From RGIG4790 sp964437615 (GTDB taxonomy: Bacteria > Bacillota > Clostridia > Christensenellales > UBA1242), in the NCBI GenBank assembly GCA_964437615.1, contig CAYTHL010000013.1, positions 1-30,671 on the forward strand: DNA of 30,671 nt. Reading direction: 5' to 3'. Under the pieces are notes generated by a model, which had not been told where the DNA came from, ran no database searches, and saw only the letters and a program-made list of their open reading frames with translations. Positions 1-9,545 of this stretch are shown here, one piece after another. Position 1 is the first letter of the stretch; each line of letters opens with the position of its first letter. The position numbers and the translations under genes are program-made.

Positions 1-62
1 GCGGCGTTTTGCAAAACCGACACTTGAAAAACTAGGGGTTGAATATTAAAATATCTCTTAAT

Positions 63-106
63 AAAAAACTCTCTCGCGTCATCTTAACCAGAAAACAAGA
101 GAGAGC
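63..106 (-). terminator. Rho-independent terminator after the DUF1858 gene
   Basis: On the minus strand a CTCTCTC arm (99-105) pairs with GAGAGAG (69-75) and is followed by a run of six T (63-68). The 23-nt loop is long for an intrinsic terminator, but arms, orientation and T-run fit the end of the minus-strand gene that stops at 197. Positions 1-62 contain nothing else that I can support. Confidence 0.6.
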
Positions 107-196
107 TAATATAATTTATATTTGAGAATAAAATTAGCCTTAGGATGTGCCACAAATATAATTTTTTATAGCCAAACCTTACTATATTTTTATAAT

Positions 197-412
197 TTAG
201 TTTTCATTTAAAAATTTATTAATTTCGGAGACTATTAAGTCTATGTCGGCGCCGTGAACCATGGCAGCTTCTTCTAGGGTCTCCATTTGGCTCATGGGGC
301 AGCCAAAACAATGCAAACCAAAACCCATTAAAATGGTCGAAACATTTTCATTAAGTTTAAGCAATTCTCCTATAGTAATAGTTTTTGTTACTACTATTTT
401 TTTCTTTTTCAT
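197..412 (-). CDS. DUF1858 domain protein, small cysteine-pair protein
   Basis: This 71-residue protein matches the DUF1858 family over its whole length: a short beta start (KIVVTKTITIGELLKLN), then the family's HCFGCP motif at about residues 34-39 with two cysteines, then a helical end. Related domains occur alone or fused to redox and hybrid-cluster proteins in anaerobes, and the CxxC pair suggests metal binding or a redox role, but the function is not established. The start is set by AGGAG about 7 bases before the ATG. It is probably monocistronic: a terminator-like hairpin follows, and about 240 bases separate it from the gene upstream on the same strand. That gap contains a long inverted repeat (525-592), which could form part of its leader. 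Confidence 0.8.
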   Translation of the reverse strand: MKKKKIVVTKTITIGELLKLNENVSTILMGFGLHCFGCPMSQMETLEEAAMVHGADIDLIVSEINKFLNEN

Positions 413-524
413 AACAACTCCTTTTTTTTATAGATATTTTTACTGTGCATGATGTTAGTAAGTTTACAGTTTCTGCAGAGCGTCGCTAATGTATTATATA
501 AACCACGAGGCTATTTGGGCAGAT

Positions 525-592
525 TTTGGCAGCTTTTAGCATGTGCGCAGATAGTTTTTGGGCTTGTGCTAAAACTTTTTGTTGCTGCCAAA
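525..592. repeat. Long nested inverted repeat in an intergenic gap
   Basis: The arm TTTGGCAGC (525-533) pairs perfectly with GCTGCCAAA (584-592). Directly inside, TTTTAGCA (534-541) pairs with TGCTAAAA (567-574), leaving a 9-base bulge on the right and a loop of about 25 bases. A near-palindrome, TTGTGTGCATGCGCACAA, follows at 620-637. There is no T-run on either side, so this is not a plain terminator. It lies between a minus-strand stop codon (654) and the DUF1858 start (412), so it may be a leader or 3' UTR structure. Confidence 0.5.
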
Positions 593-653
593 CTTAATTT
601 TAACGCTTTTTATAAACTTTTGTGTGCATGCGCACAATTTGTGCCATAAATAA

Positions 654-2351
654 TTATTGTTCTTTATACTTTGTCATTGCGTCTACAAGCTCTTTTAAGG
701 ATTTTTCTACCCTTTTTGCTTGGCTTGCAGATAGTGCCGTTTGGCTTTTGCGCATAAGTTTTTCGGCGCGTTCCAAAACTTCTTCAAACTGCTTGTCGTT
801 TGTTATAACCAGCTCGCCCTCTGGCAATTTTTTAGGCCTGCCACGCCCGCGTTTTTCTTGCTCTGACATATCATTCTCCACTTCGGAATTGTTTATATTT
901 TGCTCTGTAATATCTTCATTTTCTATTGGCGGTTGCTCCAAATCTACCTGTCTATCAGTTTCTGCGTTAGTCAAATTTATTGGCATGGTTTCTTTTATAT
1001 TTTCCAAATTCTTATCCTCATTCTCTGGGTTTTGCAAAACTGCCTCGTCTTGTTGCTCGCTAATTTCTGAACTTTGGAGCTCTTGCGGGTCGGACGGTAG
1101 ATAAATTTCGTCTTCTATTTCTTTGGAAATTTTATCCAAATCTTGGTCAATGGCGTTTTCTAACCCCTGTGTATCCGAAGTGTCGTCGCTTGTTTCTGAC
1201 TGTGGCTCGGCGGCAGCGGTAGTTGTATTTTCTGCTTTAATTGGTTCCAAAACTGTTGATTCTGGCGCGTCTAGTGCAACCGCGGTGGCGCTTTGAGTAT
1301 CCAAAGATTGGCTAGGGGATTTTGTTTCTGATTGCATATTTTTATCTTCAGCTGTCAGATTTTCTACAAAAGCAGAATTGTCGTCAATTTCGCTAAGCAA
1401 CTCGTTGGTGGTGTAAGCAGATTGCGTTTTATTATCGCCGTCAGATGTGCTTTGCTCGGCAATTTCGCCCAGCTCGGCTAGTGATTGCGGCTTGTTAATT
1501 TCTTTTTGCGGAAAAACTGGGCTTATTTCTGGTTGTGGCTCGGCGGCTAAAGACGCTTCGGCAGTGCTATCATAAGCAAAGTTGGTGCTTGATAAATTTT
1601 GGTCGGTGTCAGGCGCATTTTGGCTAGCATTGGCATCTAACTTATCCGGGCTTGCAACTTGCTGATCTATCTGAGGCTCTTGCTGGCTAGATAGTTCGCT
1701 ATATACCTCTGCCAAAATGTCTGGGCCAGGCAAGCTGTCGTTATTTTCTATTTTGTCGTTCATAATATCTAGCATTTCGTTAAACTCGTCCACCGAAACA
1801 CGATATTGCTGCTGGCGAATTGCAACATATATATAATATAGAATGCGCGCGAGAATTAAAAACAGCACCGGAATAAGCAAGGCGTCGGCAAGCGCATAGC
1901 CAGTGATTGCAGTTTCTTCGCCCATAAGCGCCAAACTAAAAATGGCAAGCAAAATTCCCCACATATATATAAACGACTTTTGCAAAGATTTGCCCTGCTT
2001 AAAAAGACCGCCATTTACTTCTACATCTATGCTTTCAAAACGCTTAATATAGTCTGACGGCAAGCCGTAACTTGCATGCTCAAAGGCTTTGTACCCGCGG
2101 ATAAATTCTTGTGGCATTTTGGCAATTAGCCCCAAAAAAGCATTGTAGTTATTTTTGGATAAACCCTTAGTATTTAAAAATTTGGTTATCTTGCGGCACT
2201 TTCTTGCAAGACTGCTATGAAAGCTAAATAGCAGAGAGAACATCTGCCAAATTATAAGCAGCCCAAGACCAATTAAAGCCAAATAGACAAGCTTATCTGC
2301 TGTAAGTAGCCCCACAATTACTGTAAAAGCGGTGGTAATATAATCTTTCAT
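654..2351 (-). CDS. Membrane protein with long acidic tail and AT-hook-like motif
   Basis: I do not recognise a named family. In 565 residues the N-terminal third has hydrophobic segments at about 8-18, 21-43, 127-145 and 153-178, with a basic, probably cytoplasmic loop between the two pairs. Residues about 200-495 are low-complexity, rich in Glu, Asp, Gln, Ser, Thr and Asn, and probably disordered. Near 501-508 is RGRGRPKK, the consensus core of an AT-hook that binds the minor groove of AT-rich DNA. A helical, coiled-coil-like end of about 50 residues follows. The start at 2351 is preferred over a TTG five codons upstream because GGAG sits 5 bases before the ATG and overlaps the longer reading. 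A membrane-anchored nucleoid or scaffold role is possible but is inference. Confidence 0.75.
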   Translation of the reverse strand: MKDYITTAFTVIVGLLTADKLVYLALIGLGLLIIWQMFSLLFSFHSSLARKCRKITKFLNTKGLSKNNYNAFLGLIAKMPQEFIRGYKAFEHASYGLPSDYIKRFESIDVEVNGGLFKQGKSLQKSFIYMWGILLAIFSLALMGEETAITGYALADALLIPVLFLILARILYYIYVAIRQQQYRVSVDEFNEMLDIMNDKIENNDSLPGPDILAEVYSELSSQQEPQIDQQVASPDKLDANASQNAPDTDQNLSSTNFAYDSTAEASLAAEPQPEISPVFPQKEINKPQSLAELGEIAEQSTSDGDNKTQSAYTTNELLSEIDDNSAFVENLTAEDKNMQSETKSPSQSLDTQSATAVALDAPESTVLEPIKAENTTTAAAEPQSETSDDTSDTQGLENAIDQDLDKISKEIEDEIYLPSDPQELQSSEISEQQDEAVLQNPENEDKNLENIKETMPINLTNAETDRQVDLEQPPIENEDITEQNINNSEVENDMSEQEKRGRGRPKKLPEGELVITNDKQFEEVLERAEKLMRKSQTALSASQAKRVEKSLKELVDAMTKYKEQ

Positions 2352-2541
2352 AATAACTCCTAACAATAGTTTAACCCTTTGCGGATTTAGATTATTTTAA
2401 TTTTAACATAAAAAATGGAAATTTACTAGCGTTTTTAACATATTTTTTACATTTTTACAAATTTTTTTGTATATTAAATTAATTACTAAAAATTAACACC
2501 CATTATTGCAAATTTTGCAAAAAAATTGTAATAATCACATC

Positions 2542-2572
2542 AAAAAAGGCAAAAAATAAATAAATTTTTGCC
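2542..2572 (-). terminator. Terminator of the addBA operon
   Basis: On the minus strand GGCAAAAA (2565-2572) pairs with TTTTTGCC (2548-2555) across a 9-base loop and is followed by six T (2542-2547). It lies about 20 bases beyond the addA stop codon. The rest of the 240-base gap to 2351 is AT-rich and shows no gene. Confidence 0.7.
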
Positions 2573-2591
2573 ATTTTTAATACTAATTTTG

Positions 2592-5500
2592 CTAAATTTT
2601 ATACAATTTACCTTGCTCGATAGCGCAAATGTATGTTTGAACGCTGTCTGCCTCATAACAACGCTTGGCTGCCTCGGCGTATAGTGAAATCTGCTTTTGA
2701 TATTTTTGCAAAGCATGACATTCTGAAAAATTACCTGTTTTGTAGTCTATTATAGCTATAGAATTTTGCCCTATAATTGCAAGGTCTATAACACCTTGAA
2801 CAATTTGAATATCGCCCTTGCCTATATCCATAAAAAATTCGCGTTCCCTTAAAACTTGCCCTTGTTTTAGCAGCGCTTTAAAAGCAGAATTTGTTAAAAG
2901 ATTTAAAATTGACTGCAAATTGATAAAATCGGATTCCTGTTTGGTAAGTTTGCCGCTATTAATAAGAGATTGTATGTTTTGCTGCAACTCTTCTATGGTT
3001 TTACACTCAAAATTTACATATTGCATAAATTTATGATATGCGTTGCCTTTTTGTGTAGCACTATTTGGTTTTTCGGCAGTAAAATTATAATTCTTTGCCA
3101 GTAAATTGTTTGAATTAAAGCCTTTATTAGATTTTTGTGGCAAATTTTTGCAATTTTTATGAATATTTTTTTGATTTATATACTCATTTGCTTTGTTTTC
3201 TGCAAAATATTCTTTTTTATTGTCGATTTTTGGTATTAATTCTGCATTATCATCTATATAATTAGATTTATCTAATGCAAAGCTATCAAAAATTTCTTCA
3301 CTTTCGTGGTAGCCGCTGGCAATCTGTGTAACCGAAGTTTTTTGCGGGGTTTTGGCAGCTTTACTGTATAAATACTCAAAATTTATGCCGTCAAGTAGCA
3401 ATTTTTGCAGTTTTAGCTCTGGTTTTGCAAAAACTATAGGCTCTTTTTTTTGTCTTTCTGCAGTTTCTATTAAATTTTCTGCCATAAACATGTCTATTTT
3501 TATATTTTCTGGAAAATCACCTTCTAAAAAGGAACTTACAAAACTATCTATCCAATCTGCAAAACAGTTTGGCCGCTCTGGAAAAGCCTTGTTTAATTTT
3601 TCACAGTTTCGACAACCAACAACAAACAACTTATTTTTTGCCCGAGTTAGCGCAACATATAATAGTCGCTGCTGTTCTTCTATCATTTTTCGTGTTTCGG
3701 TTAATTTAATTGCCTCTTTAGCTAAGCTGTTTTGCTTAAATCTGTTAATTTGGTTGTAGTAGTTTACACCAATTCCGTAATCTTTGCTAATAACTTCGTC
3801 GGCATGCAGGTTAGTTTTGTTAAAAACTCGGCTTATATTTGCAACAAAAACCACTGGGTACTCTAGTCCCTTGCTTTTGTGGATAGTTACAATCTGAACG
3901 GCGCCGCTATCGGCATTTTGGCTAGCCGTTATAGTTGCCCTTTGACTAGTTGTGTATTCTTGCAGACTTTGTTGTGGCAAACTTTGCAAATATTTGTTAA
4001 GTAACGCCACCCTACCTTGACCATCTTGCTGAGTAAGCAACAGTTGATGCAAGCAAAAGTCTTTGGATATAATTTCTGCAAGCTGCTGAACGTTTTTGTA
4101 GGTAGCCAAAAACCTATATTTTTTTAAATTTTGCATAAAATTTTGCACTTTTAGGGCTAATTTTGCATTAATTAAGGTATTTTTGGTAATATTTTGCAGT
4201 GTTTGATAAAAATATTTGCAATTTTTACCATTTTCCCTTAGTAAGGCCAGTTCATCTGGACTAAAATTAAAAAGCGGACTATACAAAACATTAAAAAGTG
4301 GAATATCATTATGCCAATTGCTAATTACTTGCAAATAACTGTCTATGCATTTTACGTACTCATCGGTAAGCACATCGGTAGCAACATCGGTACATACAGG
4401 AATATTTTTTTCTGTTAGCACCTCGGCAATTGTGTCAACTTCTTTTCTGGTTGGCACAAGTATTGCAATATCGTTCCAATGCACGCCGCGATAACAATTT
4501 ATTTTTGCATCAAAAATTGTGCCGTTTGCTACTAGGTCGATAGCCTTTCTTGCTATATATTCGGCCTCAGCGCGCCCTTTTAGATGCTCTAATTCCTCTT
4601 CTTGGCAATGATTTTTTACAGAGTACACACCCTGCAATTCGGCCTTGGATTTTTCAGTTAAAGTGCTGTCATCTATATAGCAAATGTTGACGGGCTGCTG
4701 CTCTTCCCACATGATGCCGGCTTTAAGCTGCGCATCTTTTTGGTAGTCTACTCCGCCAAACTCTTTAGTCATTCTGCCGCTAAAAACCATATTTACAAAG
4801 TTTAAAATTTGATAATTGCTTCTAAAGTTTTCAAACAGGTTTATCGCCTCGCTATCTTTGCTACTGCTTGAGTATAGATTGTATTTATCTATAAAAATCT
4901 CTGGGTCGCACAGCCTAAATCTGTAAATGCTCTGCTTTACATCGCCCACCATAAACCGATTATTAGAGCCCGATATACGGTTAATTATCTCTTCTTGAAT
5001 AGCGTTTATATCCTGATATTCATCAACAAAAATGTATTTGTACTTATTTTTTAGCGTCTGCAAAATTTCGGCGCAGTCTAAAATTTTTAAGGTGTAATGT
5101 TCTAGGTCATTGTAGTCTAGCCCACATTTTTCGGCCTTTAACGCAGTAAAAATTTCTTCGAATCGGCAAGTAGCATTGTATAGCGCCGTGGCAAGATTTT
5201 TTGCGCCAGTTAGTTGCTCGGCCAGTTTTTCTGTGTTAGAGTCTATAAAATTGGACTTAAAGTTTTTTAATTCTTCGTTTAGATATTTGCGAAACTCGTC
5301 CAGCTCTGCCCGGTAATCCGCCATGGCATCATCAACATTTGGCGGCACGCCAAAATTGCTAATATTGTACAAAATTTGGGCATTTTTTACAAATCCGTTG
5401 CGGGAAGAAAGGGCAACAAGTGTGCTTTGAACCTGCTGCAGATATGCAACAAACTGGTTAAGCCCAAGTTCGTTATATTTTACAATTTTAGCTGCAACTT

Positions 5501-6188
5501 GCTCCAAAAGCTGAGATATTCGGTTGCAAACATAACTGTTTATCATGCCCGCCGCCCGATTTTTAGAAAGGTTTGGGTTGTAGACATTTTTTATGCAATC
5601 ATCAAACCATTTTTGGCGATTAATTAGCACATTAAAAAAGTCGTAAAGCCTTAAAATGGCCTCTTTTACTGGTTTATCACTTCTGTTTTTTTGCAGCATA
5701 TCGTACAAATTGTAAAAGTCTACATTTCCGCTTTCAAACATCTCGTCAAAAAGTTTGCTGAGCGCATCTTGCTTAATTACATTTGTTTCATCCTCGCTAA
5801 GCACAACAAAGGATGGGTCTATGCCTGCCTCGTAAAAATAAGTTTTAAGTAGTTTAGAGCAAAAGCTATGAAGCGTGGACACATCGGCGTTCATAATTAG
5901 GTCTAGCTGCTCTAAAATGTGCGGGGTTGGCTGCAGTTTGCCTAGCTCAGCCGACAGTTTTAGCTTCATATCTGTGCTACTGGCATTTGTAAATGTTACA
6001 AGTAGTAGCTCGTCTACGCTTGCCCCGTCTTGTATTAAATTTACAACACGCTCTATCATGGTGGTAGTTTTTCCGCTGCCTGCCGCCGCGCTAACTATCA
6101 AATTTTTGCCGCGGCTATCTATAACCCTACGTTGCTCGGGAGTAAATTTGTCTGAATTTTGCGCAAGATTTTTTACTGTATTACTCAT
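2592..6188 (-). CDS. addA: AddA, helicase-nuclease subunit A
   Basis: AddA is the motor and one of the two nucleases of the AddAB complex, which resects double-strand DNA ends for RecA-dependent repair. The 1198 residues carry the UvrD-type helicase motifs in order: Walker A (AAAGSGKTTT, about 34-43), Walker B (FVDEYQD), motif III-like (VGDVKQSIYRFR), motif V (TIHKSKGLEYPVVFV) and motif VI (RLLYVALTRAK). The RecB-type nuclease at the C-terminus shows GNAYHKFMQY, VQGVIDLAI and IAIIDYKTGN, supplying the expected His, Asp, Asp and Lys. A Lys/Asn-rich linker of about 100 residues precedes the nuclease. The start overlaps the end of addB by 8 bases, indicating translational coupling. Length is normal for the family. 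Confidence 0.97.
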   Translation of the reverse strand: MSNTVKNLAQNSDKFTPEQRRVIDSRGKNLIVSAAAGSGKTTTMIERVVNLIQDGASVDELLLVTFTNASSTDMKLKLSAELGKLQPTPHILEQLDLIMNADVSTLHSFCSKLLKTYFYEAGIDPSFVVLSEDETNVIKQDALSKLFDEMFESGNVDFYNLYDMLQKNRSDKPVKEAILRLYDFFNVLINRQKWFDDCIKNVYNPNLSKNRAAGMINSYVCNRISQLLEQVAAKIVKYNELGLNQFVAYLQQVQSTLVALSSRNGFVKNAQILYNISNFGVPPNVDDAMADYRAELDEFRKYLNEELKNFKSNFIDSNTEKLAEQLTGAKNLATALYNATCRFEEIFTALKAEKCGLDYNDLEHYTLKILDCAEILQTLKNKYKYIFVDEYQDINAIQEEIINRISGSNNRFMVGDVKQSIYRFRLCDPEIFIDKYNLYSSSSKDSEAINLFENFRSNYQILNFVNMVFSGRMTKEFGGVDYQKDAQLKAGIMWEEQQPVNICYIDDSTLTEKSKAELQGVYSVKNHCQEEELEHLKGRAEAEYIARKAIDLVANGTIFDAKINCYRGVHWNDIAILVPTRKEVDTIAEVLTEKNIPVCTDVATDVLTDEYVKCIDSYLQVISNWHNDIPLFNVLYSPLFNFSPDELALLRENGKNCKYFYQTLQNITKNTLINAKLALKVQNFMQNLKKYRFLATYKNVQQLAEIISKDFCLHQLLLTQQDGQGRVALLNKYLQSLPQQSLQEYTTSQRATITASQNADSGAVQIVTIHKSKGLEYPVVFVANISRVFNKTNLHADEVISKDYGIGVNYYNQINRFKQNSLAKEAIKLTETRKMIEEQQRLLYVALTRAKNKLFVVGCRNCEKLNKAFPERPNCFADWIDSFVSSFLEGDFPENIKIDMFMAENLIETAERQKKEPIVFAKPELKLQKLLLDGINFEYLYSKAAKTPQKTSVTQIASGYHESEEIFDSFALDKSNYIDDNAELIPKIDNKKEYFAENKANEYINQKNIHKNCKNLPQKSNKGFNSNNLLAKNYNFTAEKPNSATQKGNAYHKFMQYVNFECKTIEELQQNIQSLINSGKLTKQESDFINLQSILNLLTNSAFKALLKQGQVLREREFFMDIGKGDIQIVQGVIDLAIIGQNSIAIIDYKTGNFSECHALQKYQKQISLYAEAAKRCYEADSVQTYICAIEQGKLYKI

Positions 6189-9100
6189 TTTTGCCCCCCT
6201 CTTGTTTAGCCTTATTAGACAATTTTACAACCGCCGAAATATTTTCTATTTTTACGGCGCCATAACATTTTCTGCCAAAACGATATGCAGTATTTTGAAC
6301 GCCGCACACACCAAGATATGGGCAATTTTCGCACTTTAGTTTATTGTTTGACGCAAGCCGTATAGGGCTAGGGGCTATATATCCACTCAAAATTTCATTA
6401 ACGGCTTGAGTTGCAAGCATATACACATATTTTTGCGCATCGTCAAACTGGTCGGCAGAAAGTAGGTTAACGCTTTTTCGTAAGTTAAATTCGCCATTTT
6501 TAGGCTTGTTTAGCTTAACTTGCATAGTGCTGCTATCCAAATTTTCTTCGCTAAGTGTGGTATCCATATCCATTATTGTTTTGGCGTCGCTTATAAAAAA
6601 ACCTTGCATTCTGCCCGATGTTTCTTCTTCGGTGCTAAACTCGTTTCTTATAGGATAATAAGCCACCGCAGCTGGCTTTAGTCCTGTTTGTTGCATGGCC
6701 AATAGATAGCCAATTAGCTGAATTTTTTTGCCATAGTATATGCGCTTTACGTTGTCTTCTATCTTGCCCGTTTTGTAGTCGATAATTCTAAATTTGCCGT
6801 CGTACTCGTCTATTCGGTCTATTTTACCTTCTAAAGTAATAGTCTTATTTGAACATTCTAATGCTACCCCGGGGTATTTTTTACCTTCGCCAAAACCTTG
6901 CTCCAAACCCGTTGGCTTAAAGTGGCTGTGCAAAAACTCTTCTTTTAGTGCTGCGCACAATCTGATGCTTTCTTCTTTCAATATTTTAACAATGTACTTG
7001 TTATTTTCGGCAATATATTGTTCGGCAAGCAATTTATCTACTATATTTTTTGCAGCCTTTTGAGGCTCCACAAAACTATCTTTTACTAGCAATTTAACAA
7101 ATTTTTCGGCAACGGCGTGCAAAATATTGCCCACGTCTAAAGCTTTTAGTGTGCTTGTTTCGGCTTCCTTTAGTTTTAGCCCGTAATTTGTAAAAAACAC
7201 AAATGGACAATCAAACCAACGCTCTAATTGGCTAATACTTGTTTTATCACCGCCAAAATAAATTTTGTTGGCATTGGATATTGTATAGCTAGGTGCTAAA
7301 TTGATATTTTTTAGCCTAAACTGTAAGTTTGGAGGCAAACTACCCCCTAAAACAGATTTGCACGCATGCACCAAACGCGGGTTAGGGAATTTGCCATATT
7401 TTTGATATTCGCCAATTTGCGCGCACAAAAACTCGGTTATCTTATCTGTTGTGCATAACTTTTGCATAATTTGTTTGGTATAATCTTGCGATTTTGCAGA
7501 AATATTGGCGCTATATTTTTGAATAGACAAACCGGATTCTCCGCCAAAAATAGAAATTAAATTTTCTACAAGACCGCTTGGGCGCAAATTTTCCTCACCT
7601 CCGCAGGTACTGTAGCTTAGGGTAACGCATTTTGACGCAAGCAGCAAACTTTCGTAGGCCTTGTATCTTTCGCGCCTATTTATAGTTTTAATGGTTGGCT
7701 CTATAGTACTGCTAGATTTTTCAGAAAGTTCCTTTATGTCGCGGTCGGTTATTATGCCGCAGTCAATCTGTTTTACTGGAAATTTGCCCTCGGCTGCGCC
7801 CATAATAAATAGATAATCTATATCAAAAAGACCGTCAGTGTTACTAGCAATATTAATGCAGTCTTGGCTAATTGGGATTAGCGAAATGTCAGTGACATCA
7901 AGGCCGGCAAAAAGTACACTTTGCAGCCCGTCTATACCAAGTTTTTCTTGCCCCAAAAATCTGCTAACTTGCTCTAGCGCTAGGCTAAGCTTGTTCCATG
8001 CTTGACGAGTTATGTTTTGCTCTACAGCATCTGCGGCTTGCTCTTGCTCTAGTTTTTTGAGGCCGCTAGTTATATCTAGGGCGTTAACTAGATGCAAAAT
8101 TGCATTGCAATACTCATCACAAGTGCCGCTATTCTTTAAAAATGGGCAAATTAAGCTATAAATTTGCTCTCTTTTGGCCTCAATTTGCAAAAATTGGTCA
8201 TTTGTGATAAAATTTTCATCAAATTTTTCAAATTTTCTGCAAAATTTGCCATAATTTATGCCATATTTGTTTATATAATTGATAAAATCATCAATGTCGC
8301 CCTGCGGACTAACAAAATAATTGCTAGCAAAATCTATAACAGCCGACTGCTCAAAATTTTTGCGTGCTACTTCTAGTGCCGAATTAACCAGCCTAAAAAG
8401 AGGGTGACTATTAAAACTATAAGGCTCGGCAACAAAATAGGTAAAGTTCCACTTGGCAAACTCGTCCGAAACTTGCTTGTGATATTCTAACGGAGCCAAA
8501 ACGGCAATGTTTTTGTATCTGACGCCGCTGCGAACAAGTGCCGAAATTTTTTGCGCAACAAACTCAGCTTCGTCGGCTATAGTTTCGGCTTGTAGTAGTT
8601 GCACGCAGTTGGTGCCATTCTTTTGGCTGGCCGGGTATGCATACAAATTGTTTTTTATATGCTCAAAGTCTGGGGTAAATTTGGATTTTATCCGCTTAGG
8701 CATATAGTATAAGCCAAGTTGGTCTGCAAGCTGTTTAAATTTTGAGTAAACTTCGTTATCTCTTATGTGGCTATTGGCGGCTTCTACGCCGTAGCTTGCA
8801 CTTACAGTAAAGTTTTTTGCCGAACTTACTAGCGTTTTACACACACTCATATAGCCCGCCGTAACCGACTCATAACCCAAAAAATATATGTTGCTGTTCT
8901 TTACAAAATCGCTGTCGGTAGCAACTGTGGCAAGCACGTTTAATAGGTCAGACTCGTCTAAATACTTGTCTTCCAAAAACTGCTGATATTGGTCGTACAA
9001 AAGGGCAATATCCTGCATTTTGGGGCGGCTACTGGATGGCATATTTTGCAGCATCTCGTAAAATTCTGCCACACCAACTCCGCTACTTTTTAGCTGACTA

Positions 9101-9471
9101 ATAGTTCCATGCACCACCTCGGCAAAGCCTGCAGTAGATGCCGCTCGCTTAAAGCAAACCAAATTATCCTTGTTTTGCAAAATAATTTTGCGGACAATCA
9201 TTGTTCCCGCAACTTTGCTTAGCACCATATCACTTGCTATTGGCGAAATCTTTTTTAGCAGCCTTTTTAGTGAATAAACAAAAATGTTTGCAAAGGCGCC
9301 GTTTGGCATTAATTGCAACAGTCTATGCTCTGCCATTATTGTTTTGCTATCTGGCACCAAAACAATATAGGTGCCAAATTTGTCGGCAGCAGCCTTATTT
9401 GCTACTTGCTTTAGCCCCTCTTCCATTGCCAGCAGAGTTGTGTCTGCCAAAATAAATTCCATTTTAGACAT
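6181..9471 (-). CDS. addB: AddB, nuclease subunit B
   Basis: AddB is the partner of AddA; in characterised complexes it recognises Chi and carries the second nuclease and an iron-sulfur cluster. The C-terminus has the RecB-type nuclease (GNILHAVAEKF, EGKIDRIDEYDGKFRIIDYKTG). It also has the four cysteines of the Fe-S clasp: one in WFDCPFVFF and three in CENCPYLGVC. The N-terminus (MEFILADTTLLAMEEGL) aligns with the usual start of AddB, but the P-loop GxxxxGK is missing, so this copy should not bind ATP there. The true start may be Met4 at 9462, since ATG-GAA-TTT fits the family start better. A good promoter lies so close upstream that the first ATG would be leaderless. It is followed by addA. 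Confidence 0.95.
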   Translation of the reverse strand: MSKMEFILADTTLLAMEEGLKQVANKAAADKFGTYIVLVPDSKTIMAEHRLLQLMPNGAFANIFVYSLKRLLKKISPIASDMVLSKVAGTMIVRKIILQNKDNLVCFKRAASTAGFAEVVHGTISQLKSSGVGVAEFYEMLQNMPSSSRPKMQDIALLYDQYQQFLEDKYLDESDLLNVLATVATDSDFVKNSNIYFLGYESVTAGYMSVCKTLVSSAKNFTVSASYGVEAANSHIRDNEVYSKFKQLADQLGLYYMPKRIKSKFTPDFEHIKNNLYAYPASQKNGTNCVQLLQAETIADEAEFVAQKISALVRSGVRYKNIAVLAPLEYHKQVSDEFAKWNFTYFVAEPYSFNSHPLFRLVNSALEVARKNFEQSAVIDFASNYFVSPQGDIDDFINYINKYGINYGKFCRKFEKFDENFITNDQFLQIEAKREQIYSLICPFLKNSGTCDEYCNAILHLVNALDITSGLKKLEQEQAADAVEQNITRQAWNKLSLALEQVSRFLGQEKLGIDGLQSVLFAGLDVTDISLIPISQDCINIASNTDGLFDIDYLFIMGAAEGKFPVKQIDCGIITDRDIKELSEKSSSTIEPTIKTINRRERYKAYESLLLASKCVTLSYSTCGGEENLRPSGLVENLISIFGGESGLSIQKYSANISAKSQDYTKQIMQKLCTTDKITEFLCAQIGEYQKYGKFPNPRLVHACKSVLGGSLPPNLQFRLKNINLAPSYTISNANKIYFGGDKTSISQLERWFDCPFVFFTNYGLKLKEAETSTLKALDVGNILHAVAEKFVKLLVKDSFVEPQKAAKNIVDKLLAEQYIAENNKYIVKILKEESIRLCAALKEEFLHSHFKPTGLEQGFGEGKKYPGVALECSNKTITLEGKIDRIDEYDGKFRIIDYKTGKIEDNVKRIYYGKKIQLIGYLLAMQQTGLKPAAVAYYPIRNEFSTEEETSGRMQGFFISDAKTIMDMDTTLSEENLDSSTMQVKLNKPKNGEFNLRKSVNLLSADQFDDAQKYVYMLATQAVNEILSGYIAPSPIRLASNNKLKCENCPYLGVCGVQNTAYRFGRKCYGAVKIENISAVVKLSNKAKQEGGKNE

Positions 9472-9477
9472 ATACCC

Positions 9478-9506
9478 ATTTTAGCACAATAAATATAAAT
9501 ATTCAA
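9478..9506 (-). promoter_or_regulatory. Promoter of addBA
   Basis: On the minus strand TTGAAT (9501-9506) and TAAAAT (9478-9483) are separated by 17 bases, with TG one base before the -10 box. The predicted transcript start falls at about 9471, on the first ATG of addB. Confidence 0.6.
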
Positions 9507-9545
9507 TAAATATTCGCCAAATTTTGCAGCAAATGTAAACAACAT

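Noticed and set aside
1..18. GTTTTGCAAAAC hairpin at the left edge as a terminator
   Set aside because: No T-run follows on the plus strand, and the window starts inside it, so its context is unknown.
449..649. Hydrophobic 66-residue frame on the plus strand
   Set aside because: No ribosome site or promoter; the frame coincides with the long inverted repeat and reads as chance in a structured region.
2592..9471. Many open frames on the plus strand across addA and addB
   Set aside because: They are low-complexity shadows of the real minus-strand genes and lack ribosome sites and family features.
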